Positions 30,870 through 39,789 are shown, counted from the stretch's first letter. The stretch is DNA of 64,000 bases from Streptoalloteichus hindustanus (GCF_900129375.1 NZ_FQVN01000001.1:868001-932000); one strand, 5' to 3'. Notes: generated by a model from the sequence alone, not told the origin. Made by a program: numbers and translations.

Positions 30870-31358
30870 ATGACCACTATGAGTCACCCGATCACCAGCA
30901 CCCTGGGGCAGTCCGAGCGGGAGGCCACCGGCGCCCTGCTCCAGGCGGCCCTTCTCGACCTCATCGATCTCTCGCTCGTGGCCAAGCAGGCGCACTGGAA
31001 CGTCGTCGGCCGCCACTTCCGCGACGTCCACTTCCACCTGGACGAACTGGTCGCGCTCGCCAGGAAGTACACCGACGAGGTGGCCGAGCGGTCCTCCGCG
31101 ATCGGCGTCTCGCCGGACGGGCGGGTGCGCACCGTCGCCGCAGGCTCGCGCGTCCCGGAGTTCCCGGACGGCTGGCAGACGGACAAGAACGTGGTGCGGG
31201 CGATCGTCGAGGCGCTCGACGTCGTCGCGCTGCGGATGCGCACCCGGGTCGAGGAGTCGGAGCAGCCCGACCCGGTGACCCAGGACCTGTTCATCGAGAT
31301 CACGCAGGCGTTGGAGAAGACCCGCTGGATGTGGCAGGCCAAGCTCGTCGAGAGCTGA
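30870..31358 (+). CDS. dps: Dps family DNA-binding ferritin-like protein
   Basis: A 162-residue protein with the intersubunit ferroxidase motif: KQAHWNVVGRHFRDVHFHLDELV supplies the His and Asp/Glu ligands. The four-helix pattern and the C-terminal ITQALEKTRWMWQAKL match Dps. Dps forms 12-subunit shells that oxidise iron with peroxide and protect DNA. ATG 30870 has GAGGAG at 9-nt spacing. It is followed by a very strong terminator. Confidence 0.94.
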   Translation: MTTMSHPITSTLGQSEREATGALLQAALLDLIDLSLVAKQAHWNVVGRHFRDVHFHLDELVALARKYTDEVAERSSAIGVSPDGRVRTVAAGSRVPEFPDGWQTDKNVVRAIVEALDVVALRMRTRVEESEQPDPVTQDLFIEITQALEKTRWMWQAKLVES

Positions 31359-31405
31359 AGCCCCGTCGGCCCGCGAGTTCCTCCCGGAGGCGGCGGATCG
31401 AGACG

Positions 31406-31452
31406 GAAGAGGGGTTCCGGAGAGCGTGTGGTGCTCTCCGGAACCCCTCTTC
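31406..31452. terminator. Strong bidirectional terminator
   Basis: A perfect 20-bp stem (31406-31425 with 31433-31452, 7-nt loop) between convergent dps and the S9 peptidase gene, 48 bp beyond the dps stop. Confidence 0.85.
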
Positions 31453-31492
31453 GAGTTAATCGCTGGTTGTCTCCCAGCCGACGTCGGGGAGG

Positions 31493-33331
31493 TCAGGCAG
31501 ACTCGAGCGCACGGCGGGCGAAGGCCACCTCGGCCACGGTCTGCCGGATCGTCTCCGCCACCACCAGTGAGCCGTGACCCGCGTCGTACCGGTACACCTC
31601 GTACCGCGCACCTCGTTCGGCGAGCCTGCCCAGGTAGTTCTCGATCTGCCGGATCGGGCACCGGGGGTCGTTCTCACCAGCCAGCACGAGGACCGGTGCG
31701 CGCACCGCGTCGACGTAGGTGATCGGCGAGGACGCCCGGTAGCTCTCCGGAAGGTCGTCGGGCGAACCGCCGAACAACGCGCGGTCGTAGGCCCGCAGGG
31801 GCTCCATCTCGTCGGCGTAGGCGGACACGTAGTCGGCCACGGGCACACCGGCCACTCCGGCTGCCCACCGTTCCGGCTGGGTGCCCAAGGCCAGCAGGGT
31901 GAGGTAGCCGCCCCAGGAGGCACCGGAGACCACACAGCGCGCGGGGTCGGCCAGGCCCGTGCGCACCGCCCACTCGTGCACGGCGGCGACGTCCTCCAGC
32001 TCGGTCAGCCCGGGGCGTCCCTCGATCGCGTCCCGCCACGCCGAGCCGTACCCGGTCGAGCCGCGGTAGTTCACGTGCACGACGGCGAAGCCGGCGTCGA
32101 GCCACACGGCGCGGTAGGCGGAGAAGCGGTCCTCGTCGGCGGCGTGCGGCCCACCGTGCAGGCTGAACACCGTCGGCAGCGGGCCGTCGCCGGCGTTGGC
32201 CGGCCGGGCCACCAGAGCGTGCACGTCACCGCCGTGCGAGGGCACGAACGCGTCAACGAGCGGCTGCGAGGAGGCGGCTCGGGCCCCCGCGGGTTCCAAC
32301 AGCACCCGGTCGCTGCCGTCCGTGTGCCGAGCCCGCACGACCGGCGGGTGTTCCCCAGAGGACCACGAGTACTCGATCACGCCGTCCGGCCGGACACTCG
32401 CCGAGCCGATCGTGCCCGCGGGGATGTCGAGCGCGGTGAGCTCCCCGCTCGCCAGGTCGTAGTGGTGCAGGGTGGAGCGCGCCCGGTGGGTGTGCACCAC
32501 CAGCAGGGCGCTGCCGTCCGGGTACCAGTCGGCGGCCACCTCGCCGGGCAGGTCGAGCTCGATCTCGACCTCGGAGTCCCCGGCGACGTCCCAGATCAGG
32601 AGCTCCTCGCGGCCACGCCGCTCGTGGAGCGCGAGCAAACGCTGGTCACCCGGGACGGGGCTGAAGGCGAGCGCCTCCAGGCCCTTGCCCGGCCCGTCCC
32701 ACTTCTCCGCCACAACACCACCGTCGGCCGTACGGAGAACGCGCAGCGCGGGGTGGCGGCTGTCGCCGTGCTCCGAGTGCGAGATCGCCAACAACGACTC
32801 GTCGCGGGACAACGCCGACACCCCGGCGTCCTGTTCGTGCTGGTAGACGACTCGGGTGTCGCCACCGTCGCCCGAGACCCAGATCGTGGTGCCGTCGTCG
32901 GTCGACGTGCCGACCGCGACGAGGGAGCGGCCGACCTCGACGCCGGCCGGATAGCCCGCGTGGACTCCGGGGACCGAACGCGGCGCGACGCCCTCGGCCG
33001 TGACGTCGAAGCTCTCGATCCGCCAGGTGCCGAACTCGTCGCCGTCGGTGTCGTCGAACCACCAGATCGACCTGCCGTCCGGGCTGAGGAGGCCGTGGTA
33101 GGTCCCGTTGGGTCGGTTGGTGACCCGGCGGTGGGTGTCGCTGGCCCGGTCCCACGCGTAGATCTCCCACACGCCACTGACGTTGGAGAGGTACAGGGAG
33201 TGGTCCGGCTCGTCACGAGCCCAGTCGGGCAGGGACGTTCGGGGTGCGGTGAAGCGGGTCCGCCAGCGGGCCTCGGCCTCGGGGTCGTCGAACAGGCGCT
33301 CGGGGACCTCGGCAACGGGGTGGTCGGTCAC
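31493..33331 (-). CDS. S9 family serine peptidase (second copy)
   Basis: A 612-residue prolyl-oligopeptidase-type enzyme. The N-terminal half contains propeller-like repeats (LSPDGRSIWWFDD, LSRDESLLAISHS, WYPDGSALLVVH). The catalytic half has SLHGGPHAADEDRFS, the nucleophile in GASWGGYLTLLA, Asp in AGENDPRCPI and His in DAGHGSLV. It is similar in architecture to the peptidase at 4515-6350 but clearly divergent. No signal peptide is seen. GTG 33331 is the first start that precedes the conserved sequence; CAGGAT 7 bp upstream may be a -10 for a leaderless mRNA. Confidence 0.9.
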   Translation of the reverse strand: MTDHPVAEVPERLFDDPEAEARWRTRFTAPRTSLPDWARDEPDHSLYLSNVSGVWEIYAWDRASDTHRRVTNRPNGTYHGLLSPDGRSIWWFDDTDGDEFGTWRIESFDVTAEGVAPRSVPGVHAGYPAGVEVGRSLVAVGTSTDDGTTIWVSGDGGDTRVVYQHEQDAGVSALSRDESLLAISHSEHGDSRHPALRVLRTADGGVVAEKWDGPGKGLEALAFSPVPGDQRLLALHERRGREELLIWDVAGDSEVEIELDLPGEVAADWYPDGSALLVVHTHRARSTLHHYDLASGELTALDIPAGTIGSASVRPDGVIEYSWSSGEHPPVVRARHTDGSDRVLLEPAGARAASSQPLVDAFVPSHGGDVHALVARPANAGDGPLPTVFSLHGGPHAADEDRFSAYRAVWLDAGFAVVHVNYRGSTGYGSAWRDAIEGRPGLTELEDVAAVHEWAVRTGLADPARCVVSGASWGGYLTLLALGTQPERWAAGVAGVPVADYVSAYADEMEPLRAYDRALFGGSPDDLPESYRASSPITYVDAVRAPVLVLAGENDPRCPIRQIENYLGRLAERGARYEVYRYDAGHGSLVVAETIRQTVAEVAFARRALESA

Positions 33332-33390
33332 GGCCCCGATCCTGCCACCGGCGCGCGCGGGTGGGAGGAGTCGCCCAGCCGGCCGCGCGC

Positions 33391-34194
33391 TCAGGCGGTT
33401 CGCTGGGCCACCAGGACGTAGTAGTCGAGCAACCCGAGGCGGTAGGCGGTGAGCCAGTTCCGCGTCCAGTTGGTGGCCGCCTCGGTCTGCGCCAGCCACC
33501 GGTCCCAACCCGGCCAGACGTGCTCGCCGATGCTGCGGGAGCTGACCTCGGAGAACCCGGCCGCCGCCAGTTCGCGGGCGACGAGCCCGACGCTCCGGGC
33601 GTGGTCGACCCCCGTGTCCATGGTGTGGATCAGGCTCGCGAGTTCCGTCGCGTGGGCCTCTCCGGTGGCGAAGAACGTCGTGACGAGCAGCCGCCCGCCG
33701 GGAACGAGCACCCGGTATACCTCACGGGCGAATCCGGGAATGTCGTCGAAGTGTTGGGCCGCCTCCACGGACAGCACGCGTTCGAAGGAGGCGTCCGGGA
33801 ACGGGAGCGCGTTGGCCGCCCCCTGGTGGTAGGCGAGCCGGCCACCGGACGAGGCGATGGCGGCGGCGTTCGTCCGACGGGCCCTGGCCACCTGGTCGGG
33901 GTGGATGTCGACACCGTCGGCAGAGCGGGCGCGGTAGGCGCTGGCGGCCAGCGCGGTGCCCAGCCCCCGCCCGCACCCGACCTCCAGCAACCTGGTGGTC
34001 GGGGAGATCCCGAGCGCGTCCAGCGCCACCTCGTAGAGCCGGCGCTGACTGGTGATCCGCTGGCCGACGCTGATCGGACCGTCCAGCGGAATGCTGGCCC
34101 AGTAACCGAAGTTGATGAAACCGCCCGCGAACAGGTCCCGGGTGGCGAGGTCCTCCGGCCCGTACATCCGGTCCCGGAGCTCCGTGGGGTCCAC
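33391..34194 (-). CDS. SAM-dependent methyltransferase
   Basis: A 267-residue class I methyltransferase: motif I LLEVGCGRGLGTALAA binds SAM, GVDIHPDQVARAR is motif II, ALPFPDASFERVLSVEAAQHFDD motif III/IV, and LVPGGRLLVTTFF the following strand. The N-terminal MYGPEDLATRDLFAGGFINFGYW resembles small-molecule O- or C-methyltransferases of natural-product pathways, but no cluster is nearby and the substrate is unknown. GTG 34194 follows AGGAAG; longer frames read into the tRNA gene upstream. Confidence 0.85.
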   Translation of the reverse strand: MDPTELRDRMYGPEDLATRDLFAGGFINFGYWASIPLDGPISVGQRITSQRRLYEVALDALGISPTTRLLEVGCGRGLGTALAASAYRARSADGVDIHPDQVARARRTNAAAIASSGGRLAYHQGAANALPFPDASFERVLSVEAAQHFDDIPGFAREVYRVLVPGGRLLVTTFFATGEAHATELASLIHTMDTGVDHARSVGLVARELAAAGFSEVSSRSIGEHVWPGWDRWLAQTEAATNWTRNWLTAYRLGLLDYYVLVAQRTA

Positions 34195-34241
34195 GGTGAT
34201 CTTCCTACCGCAGGCTGACCGCGCCGAACGGGTGAAAAGCA

Positions 34242-34277
34242 GCAGGGCCGCGGTGCCTTTCGGCTCCGCGGCCCTGC
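34242..34277 (-). terminator. Terminator of tRNA-Pro
   Basis: GCAGGGCCGCGG (34242-34253) and CCGCGGCCCTGC (34266-34277) form a perfect 12-bp stem just beyond the 3' end of tRNA-Pro. On the minus strand it is followed by TGCTTTTC. Confidence 0.8.
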
Positions 34278-34283
34278 GTCCTG

Positions 34284-34357
34284 TCGGGGTGGCGGGATTT
34301 GAACCCACGACCTCTTCGACCCGAACGAAGCGCGCTCCCAAGCTGCGCCACACCCCG
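34284..34357 (-). tRNA. tRNA-Pro(CGG)
   Basis: A 74-nt cloverleaf on the minus strand: acceptor CGGGGTG paired with CACCCCG, discriminator A, anticodon loop TTCGGGT giving anticodon CGG, and T-loop GGTTCAAATCC. No CCA is encoded. Confidence 0.95.
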
Positions 34358-34373
34358 TTGGACGGGACTTAGC

Positions 34374-35336
34374 TTACAGGTAGTCCGCCCCAGCACCGAA
34401 TCGGGCCCCCGTAGCCTCCGTCACACCGGCCTGACCAGGATCTTCGGCGCGCGGGGTCAGCGTGAGGAGAGTGGCCTCGGGCGGGCAGGCGAACCGGACG
34501 GGGGCGTAGGGCGAGGTGCCCAGCCCCGCCGAGACGTGCAGCCACGTGTGGGCTCCCCAGCGGGACGCCCCGCGGGCCCGGGTCCGGTCGAGCTCGCAGT
34601 TGGTCACGATCGCCCCGTAACCCGGCAGTCGGAGCTGACCGCCGTGCGTGTGCCCGGCCAGGACGAGGTCGTAGCCGTCCCCGGCGAACCCGTCCAGCAC
34701 GCGGGGCTCGGGCGAGTGCGTCACTCCCAGTCGCAGCGCGGCCTTCGGGTCGGGTCGGCCGGCGATCTGCTCGTAGCGGTCCCGCTTGAGGTGCGGGTCG
34801 TCGAGTCCTGCGGCGACCACGGCCTGGCCGGCGATGGTGAGCCGCCGCCGCACGTGGGTGAGGTCCAGCCATCCCCGCTCGGCCATGGCCGCGCGGAGGT
34901 CCTTCCAGGGCAGCGGGGTGCCGTGCACGCGCTTGGTCTTGCTCGACGGCAGCAGGTAGCGCGCCGGGTTCTTCGGCTTGGGCGCGTAGTAGTCGTTGCT
35001 GCCCCAGACGAACACCCCCGGGAACTCCAGCAGGGGGCCCAACGCGCGCAGCACGGCCGGCACGGCCTGCGGGTGCGCCAGGTTGTCGCCGGTGTTCACG
35101 ACGAGGTCGGGCCGCAGGTCGGCGAGCGCGGCCACCCACCGCTGCTTCGACTCCTGCCCGGGAGTCATGTGCAGGTCGGAGACGTGCAGGACGCGCATGG
35201 GCCGCGCGTCGGGCGCGAGCACCGGCAGCGTGGCCTGGCGAAGTGTCCACCGTCGGCGCTCGTAGCCGGCGGAGTAGGCGAGCGTCCCGACGCCGAGTGC
35301 GGCGGTGCCGAGCAGGATCCGACCGAAGGTGTTCAC
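34374..35336 (-). CDS. Metallophosphoesterase, membrane-anchored
   Basis: A 320-residue protein. Residues 5-22 (GRILLGTAALGVGTLAYSA) form an N-terminal membrane anchor. The calcineurin-like metal motifs follow in order: HVSDLHM, VNTGDNLA, a GSNDY replacing the usual GNHD, and LAGHTHGGQ. The equivalent gene precedes ponA2 in mycobacteria (Rv3683 by memory). The substrate is unknown; wall or lipid phosphates are plausible. GTG 35336 lacks a Shine-Dalgarno but has TAGTCT 7 bp upstream (35349-35344), consistent with leaderless translation. Confidence 0.9.
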   Translation of the reverse strand: MNTFGRILLGTAALGVGTLAYSAGYERRRWTLRQATLPVLAPDARPMRVLHVSDLHMTPGQESKQRWVAALADLRPDLVVNTGDNLAHPQAVPAVLRALGPLLEFPGVFVWGSNDYYAPKPKNPARYLLPSSKTKRVHGTPLPWKDLRAAMAERGWLDLTHVRRRLTIAGQAVVAAGLDDPHLKRDRYEQIAGRPDPKAALRLGVTHSPEPRVLDGFAGDGYDLVLAGHTHGGQLRLPGYGAIVTNCELDRTRARGASRWGAHTWLHVSAGLGTSPYAPVRFACPPEATLLTLTPRAEDPGQAGVTEATGARFGAGADYL

Positions 35337-35894
35337 GGCTTCGAGACTACGGCGACCGCTGTGACCGCCCGACGTAGGCTGCCGGCCCGGCGTGCTCGGG
35401 TGAACTCGGGGGCAGGTCGGTGCCCATGTTCCGTTGCTGCCACACGGATCTGACGCACCTGTGTCACCTGAAAGTGGGCTCTGTGGTGTCACTCGGAGGT
35501 GAAGTGATATTGCCTTCGATGTCGGAATTCTTCGTGTGGCCGACGCATGGTGTTCCCGTGATAGGTGATAAGCGTGTTGAGGTGAGATGGAGGAAATTGG
35601 GATCGCCATAACTATGGTCAATGGCCATGAGCTGGCGCTGGGTATGTGCGGCGTGGCGTGGTGAGCTGGCGTGGTGAGGTGCTGTCTCGCGCGGAGAGTG
35701 GAGATGCCCAGCTCTTCGGGGTGGTGGTTTGCCCTCTGTCCCGTCGTGGCTTTCATGTTCGGTCGCGCAAGGGTGTCGGATTTCGCCAGTCGGTGCGAGA
35801 GGGGTCATGTTACCTCTCGCGCGCAATGTGGATTCCACTTCCGTGGCGTCAAAAGAGCGAGCGGACGAGGGGCGGAATCGAGTAGGGTCCGATC
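35337..35894. other. Low-GC intergenic island
   Basis: About 560 bp upstream of yqeY, markedly richer in A/T than either neighbour between roughly 35465 and 35870. Several short frames exist on both strands; only the one at 35504-35611 has a strong ribosome site. Short G/T-rich direct repeats (GCGTGGTGAG twice near 35651-35678) occur. The origin and function are not apparent. Confidence 0.45.
35504..35611 (+). CDS. Possible 35-residue peptide, unknown
   Basis: GTG 35504 lies 4 bp after GGAGG (35495-35499) and opens a 36-codon frame ending TAA, encoding MILPSMSEFFVWPTHG... and a basic C-terminus (KRVEVRWRKLGSP). The TAA stop, low GC and non-actinobacterial codon choice are unlike the neighbours. 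It may be a chance frame; an alternative ATG at 35519 would shorten it. No family is recognised. Confidence 0.25.
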   Translation: MILPSMSEFFVWPTHGVPVIGDKRVEVRWRKLGSP

Positions 35895-36365
35895 ATGGCG
35901 GAGTTGAAGGCGCGGTTGCAGGCCGATCTGGCCGCGGCGATCAAGGAGCGGAACACCACCGTGGTGGACACGCTGCGGATGGCGCTGGCCGCGATCACGA
36001 CGGAGGAGGTGGCCGGCTCGGTCGCCCGTGAGCTCTCCGACGACGAGGTGCTCAAGGTGCTCGCCAGGGAGGCCAAGAAGCGGCGGGAGGCCGCTGAGGC
36101 GTTCGCCGGAGCGGGTCGGGACGAGCTGGCGGCAAAGGAGCGCGCGGAGGGCGAGGTGCTGGCCCGCTACCTGCCGGCGCAGCTCGACGACGCTGCCCTG
36201 GACGAGCTCGTGCGGGAGGCCGTGGACGAGATCGCCCGGATCATCGGCGAACGTCCGGGCCAGCGTCAGATGGGGCAGGTCATGAAGGCTGCCAACGCCA
36301 GGGTCGCTGGCCGGGCCGAGGGCTCCCGGGTCGCGGCGGCGGTGCGCTCCCACCTGCAGGGCTGA
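35895..36365 (+). CDS. yqeY: GatB/YqeY domain protein
   Basis: A 156-residue helical protein typical of YqeY: LKARLQADLAAAIKERNTTVVDTLRMALAAI at the N-terminus, a central basic helix (LAREAKKRREAAEAF), then EVLARYLPAQLDDAALDELV and the tail MGQVMKAANARVAGRAEGSRVAAAV. It is homologous to the tRNA-binding tail domain of the GatB amidotransferase subunit; its stand-alone role is not established. TAGGGT lies 6 bp before ATG 35895, again suggesting a leaderless transcript. Confidence 0.93.
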   Translation: MAELKARLQADLAAAIKERNTTVVDTLRMALAAITTEEVAGSVARELSDDEVLKVLAREAKKRREAAEAFAGAGRDELAAKERAEGEVLARYLPAQLDDAALDELVREAVDEIARIIGERPGQRQMGQVMKAANARVAGRAEGSRVAAAVRSHLQG

Positions 36366-36397
36366 CCGCACGCTCGCATCAATTCGAGACGGAAAGG

Positions 36398-36440
36398 CGC
36401 CACCCCTTGTCTGTCCAACATGGACAGACAAGGGGTGGCG
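36398..36440. terminator. Very strong bidirectional terminator
   Basis: A perfect 20-bp stem (36398-36417 with 36421-36440) around a 3-nt loop, between convergent yqeY and the penicillin-binding protein gene. Its apex reads TGTCCAACATGGACA, a variant of the recurrent GTCCA...TGGAC palindrome. Confidence 0.85.
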
Positions 36441-36485
36441 TCGTCCTGGCCGCGCCCGTTTCTCGCCCTGGGGGACGTGCGGGAA

Positions 36486-39011
36486 TCAACCCCTGCGCGG
36501 TGACAGCGTGGGGATGCGGTGCGGGGGCGGGTCACCCGGAAGGGGATCGCTGAAACGTGGATTGCTCGGCTGCCCGCCGTCGTTCTGCGTCGTCGGCGCG
36601 GGCGCCTGGCTGGAAGGCGGGACGGAACCCTGGTCGGAGGGGGTGCGGCCCGGGTTGTCCGGGCGGCTCGGCGCCGACGAACTCTGGCTGGGCGCCGGCT
36701 GCGGGACGAACCCGCTGCTCACCCAGATCGTCACCGTCTCGCCGGGCAGCGCGACACCCCGAGGGCTCTGACTGGCGACCACGCCCTTCGGGAAGGAGCT
36801 GTTGATCGAGCGGCGTTCGACCTTGTAGCCGGCCTGTTCCAGGAGCGTGCGGGCGTCGTTCTCCGCCCTGCCCACGACGTCGGGCACCCGGACCTCGTCG
36901 CCGCCGTGCAGGTACCGGGGATCGACCGGGGGCAACGGCTCGGCGGGGAGGCCGGCGTGGATCTCCTTCATGGCGGCGAACCAGGTGCGCGCCGGCACCA
37001 TGCCGCCGAACATGTGCCCCCCGTTCCCGCACAGCTTCGGCGGCCTGCCGTCGCAGATGCCCTGCGGGCGGACGCCGTCGGTGAAGATCAGCGCGGCGCC
37101 GGCGAACTGCGGGGTCGAACCGGTGAAGCCGGCCGAGTGGTAGTTCTCCGTCGTGCCGGTCTTGCCGATCATCGGCCGGTTCCAGTCGACCTCCTTGGCC
37201 GCCGTGAAGGCGGTGCCGCCCTGCTGGTCGTCCTTGCTCAACCCCACGGCCAGGGTGTTCGCCAGCCCGCCGGCCACGACCTGCTCGCAGGGCGCCTCGG
37301 TGAGCGACACCGGGCGGCCGTTGCGGTCGAGCACCTCCTCGATCGGGCTCGGTGGGCACCACATGCCGCCGCTCATCAGCGTCGCGCTGACGTTGGCCAG
37401 CTCCAGAACGCTGGTCGGACCGAAGCCGAGGGTGAACGGGCCGATCTTGTTGTCCTTGATGAACTGGGCCTGGGACGGCCCGTTCGACCCGTCCCTGGCC
37501 AGCGGGTCGCCGCTCCGGTTGACGCCCTGCATGCCCTCGCGCAGCCCCAACCGGACCGCCATGTCCACCGCGGCGTCCAGCCCCACGCGTTCCTGCAGCT
37601 TCACGAACGTGGTGTTCGGCGACTGCGCGAGAGCGTCCTGGAGGGTCAGTGAGCTGCGGTACGTGGCGGTCGGCGCGTTGTGCACCGTGTAGGGGCCGAG
37701 GTTGTTCAGGTAGACGCGCGACGTGTAGCTCGACGGCACGTCCACGACGTTGTGGATGCCCATGCCCTTCTCCAGGGCGGCGGCGGCCACGAAGATCTTG
37801 TAAATAGAGCCCGCGCCGAACTTGGTGACCCCGCTGGGCAGGTCGTACTGCGTCTGGCCCTTCTCGACGTCCAGCCCGTAGTCGCGGTTGGCGACCAGCG
37901 CGCGGACCCGGTGCCGGTCCCTGCCGGGTTGGACGACGGCCACCGTGTTCGCGATGCCCGTGGTCTGCTTGGGGACCTGGGCCTCCGCCGCCTGCTTCGC
38001 GGCCTTGGTGACCAGCGGGTCGAGCGTGGTCTTGATGGTGTAGCCACCACGCCTGATCTGGTCGAGGGAGAACCCGGCGCGTTCGAGGTACTGCAGGACG
38101 TACGAGCAGAAGAAGCCGTCGGACGGGCCGGCGCCGATGCACCCGTTCTGCAGCATGTTCAGCGGCTGCACCAGACCCAGCGGCTGCTGCTTGGCGTCCT
38201 CGCCCATCTCCCGGGTGATGCTGCCGTAGTCGACCATCTTGTCGATCACGGTGTTGCGCCGCCGGATCGCGCCGTCCGGGTTCGTCACCGGGTTGAGGTA
38301 GCCCGGCTGGTTCACCAGGCCGGCGAGCGTCGCGGCCTGCGGGATCGTCAACTGGTCCGGGGTGGTGTCGAAGTAGGTCCTGGCGGCGGCGGCCACGCCG
38401 TAGGTCTGGTTCCCGAACGGCACGACGTTCAGGTAGCGGCTGAGGATCTCGTCCTTGCCGAGCCGCTTCTCCAGCTGCAGCGCCACCCGGATCTCCCTGA
38501 GCTTGCGGGCCGGTGTCTGCTCGGTGGCGCGGGCCCGCTCGGTCGGCGTCTTCGCGACCACGTGGACCAGGTAGTTCTTGATGTACTGCTGGGTCAGCGA
38601 GGAGCCGCCCTGGGCGATCTCGCCGTGCAGCTGGTTGGTGACGAAGGCGCGCATCGTGCCGCGCCAGTCGACCCCGTCGTGCTCGTAGAACCGCTTGTCC
38701 TCCATGGCGACGATCGCCGCCTTCATCGTGTCGGCGATCCTGTCGGGCGGGGTGAGCACGCGGTACTGGTCGTAGAGGTACGCGATCGCGTTGCCGGTGA
38801 CGTCGGTGATCGTCGTGACCAGGGGCGGGTCGACGCTGACCAGGTCGGCCGAGATGTTGTCGACGGTGTCGCTGGCGCGGTTCGAGACGACGCCGATCGA
38901 GCCCACGACCGGGAACAGCATCCCCGCGACGAGGACGCCGGCCAGGACGCAGAGCCCGAGGAGCTGGAGCAGGCCGTCCCTGACTCGCACGGGAGCCAGG
39001 GTAACTGTCAC
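36486..39011 (-). CDS. ponA2: Bifunctional class A penicillin-binding protein with PASTA domain
   Basis: An 841-residue wall synthase. One N-terminal membrane helix (about residues 13-40) is followed by the glycosyltransferase domain with EDKRFYEHDGVDWRG and GGSSLTQQYIKN. The transpeptidase domain has SxxK in GAGSIYKIF, SxN in QSPNTT and KTG in IGKTGTT. After it come a PASTA domain (VRVPDVVGRAENDARTLLEQ to VTIWVSSG) and a Pro/Ser-rich tail. This matches mycobacterial PonA2, also next to whiB4. The protein polymerises and cross-links peptidoglycan outside the membrane. GTG 39011 is the likely start; the ribosome site is weak. Confidence 0.95.
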   Translation of the reverse strand: MTVTLAPVRVRDGLLQLLGLCVLAGVLVAGMLFPVVGSIGVVSNRASDTVDNISADLVSVDPPLVTTITDVTGNAIAYLYDQYRVLTPPDRIADTMKAAIVAMEDKRFYEHDGVDWRGTMRAFVTNQLHGEIAQGGSSLTQQYIKNYLVHVVAKTPTERARATEQTPARKLREIRVALQLEKRLGKDEILSRYLNVVPFGNQTYGVAAAARTYFDTTPDQLTIPQAATLAGLVNQPGYLNPVTNPDGAIRRRNTVIDKMVDYGSITREMGEDAKQQPLGLVQPLNMLQNGCIGAGPSDGFFCSYVLQYLERAGFSLDQIRRGGYTIKTTLDPLVTKAAKQAAEAQVPKQTTGIANTVAVVQPGRDRHRVRALVANRDYGLDVEKGQTQYDLPSGVTKFGAGSIYKIFVAAAALEKGMGIHNVVDVPSSYTSRVYLNNLGPYTVHNAPTATYRSSLTLQDALAQSPNTTFVKLQERVGLDAAVDMAVRLGLREGMQGVNRSGDPLARDGSNGPSQAQFIKDNKIGPFTLGFGPTSVLELANVSATLMSGGMWCPPSPIEEVLDRNGRPVSLTEAPCEQVVAGGLANTLAVGLSKDDQQGGTAFTAAKEVDWNRPMIGKTGTTENYHSAGFTGSTPQFAGAALIFTDGVRPQGICDGRPPKLCGNGGHMFGGMVPARTWFAAMKEIHAGLPAEPLPPVDPRYLHGGDEVRVPDVVGRAENDARTLLEQAGYKVERRSINSSFPKGVVASQSPRGVALPGETVTIWVSSGFVPQPAPSQSSSAPSRPDNPGRTPSDQGSVPPSSQAPAPTTQNDGGQPSNPRFSDPLPGDPPPHRIPTLSPRRG

Positions 39012-39215
39012 CTCTGTCGGTGACCTCTCGTCTTGCCCAAAGCGGTGACTTCACGTAACGGGTGAGCAACCCGGTGTTGGACGGGGAACCAGATGCCTCT
39101 ACAGTCCGTCAACGTCTTCACGACCACACGCGTCAGCGCACTCCCCGAAAGTGTGCTGTCGACCCGGTGCCGGGGGGTGCCGGGTTCGTCGCGACGACGA
39201 CAGGAGCTGGGGGAC

Positions 39216-39515
39216 ATGGTGTTCGACCAGGGGGACTGGCGCACCCGCGCCGCTTGCCGAGACGAGGACCCCGACAAGTTGTTCGTCCGCGGCGCCGAGC
39301 AGCGCAAGGCGAAGCTCGTCTGCCTCGCGTGCCCGGTGCGGACGGAGTGCCTGGCCGAAGCCCTGGACAACCGGATCGAGTTCGGTGTCTGGGGCGGTAT
39401 GACCGAGCGTGAACGGCGGGCGTTGTTGCGCCGCCGGCCCGACGTCGCGTCGTGGCACGAGCTGCTCGACGAGGCCCGGCGCAACCACGACGACACGGAG
39501 GCCAAGGTCAGCTAG
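39216..39515 (+). CDS. whiB4: WhiB-family iron-sulfur transcription factor (WhiB4-like)
   Basis: A 99-residue WhiB protein with the four invariant cysteines at 14, 36, 39 and 45 that hold a [4Fe-4S] cluster, followed by the G(V/I)WGG turn and a basic DNA-binding tail (ERRALLRRRP). WhiB4 of M. tuberculosis is encoded at the same place beside ponA2 and the Get3-like pair and acts as a redox-responsive regulator of antioxidant genes. ATG 39216 has AGGAG at 9 bp. Orthology is inferred from position and size. Confidence 0.9.
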   Translation: MVFDQGDWRTRAACRDEDPDKLFVRGAEQRKAKLVCLACPVRTECLAEALDNRIEFGVWGGMTERERRALLRRRPDVASWHELLDEARRNHDDTEAKVS

Positions 39516-39533
39516 CTGGCGCCCGGCTGTCTC

Positions 39534-39571
39534 GCGGCTGGCCGGCGCCCCGTCGGGCGCTGGCCGGCCGC
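39534..39571 (+). terminator. Terminator of the whiB gene
   Basis: A 17-bp stem with two G-U pairs (39534-39550 with 39555-39571, 4-nt loop) lies 18 bp beyond the whiB stop. Confidence 0.75.
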
Positions 39572-39713
39572 GGGTCCAGGCGTGTTCCGCACACGCCACG
39601 CTGTCGAGTGATTCGCTCTCTTTCGAGTGCAATCACGCGCCTCGGCTGGCCCGGCGGGTCGGGACACGCCGAACCGTGCTGCCGCTCGGCCGTTCTCCGC
39701 TGTCGTCGCGGCG

Positions 39714-39746
39714 GAGTTGTCCACAGGTGCCCGAGTTGTCCACAGG
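39714..39746 (+). repeat. Tandem GAGTTGTCCACAGG repeats (DnaA-box-like)
   Basis: Two exact 14-bp copies at 39714-39727 and 39733-39746, period 19 bp. Each contains TTGTCCACA, the preferred DnaA box of high-GC actinobacteria. They end 15 bp before a -35 element. Confidence 0.6.
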
Positions 39747-39760
39747 CTCGGGTTTCGCCG

Positions 39761-39789
39761 TTGGCGCGGTGGTCGCCGCTGGATAGGCT
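39761..39789 (+). promoter_or_regulatory. Orphan sigma-A-type promoter
   Basis: TTGGCG (39761-39766), 17-bp spacer, TAGGCT (39784-39789): one of the best housekeeping promoters in the window, with no identified product downstream. Confidence 0.5.
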
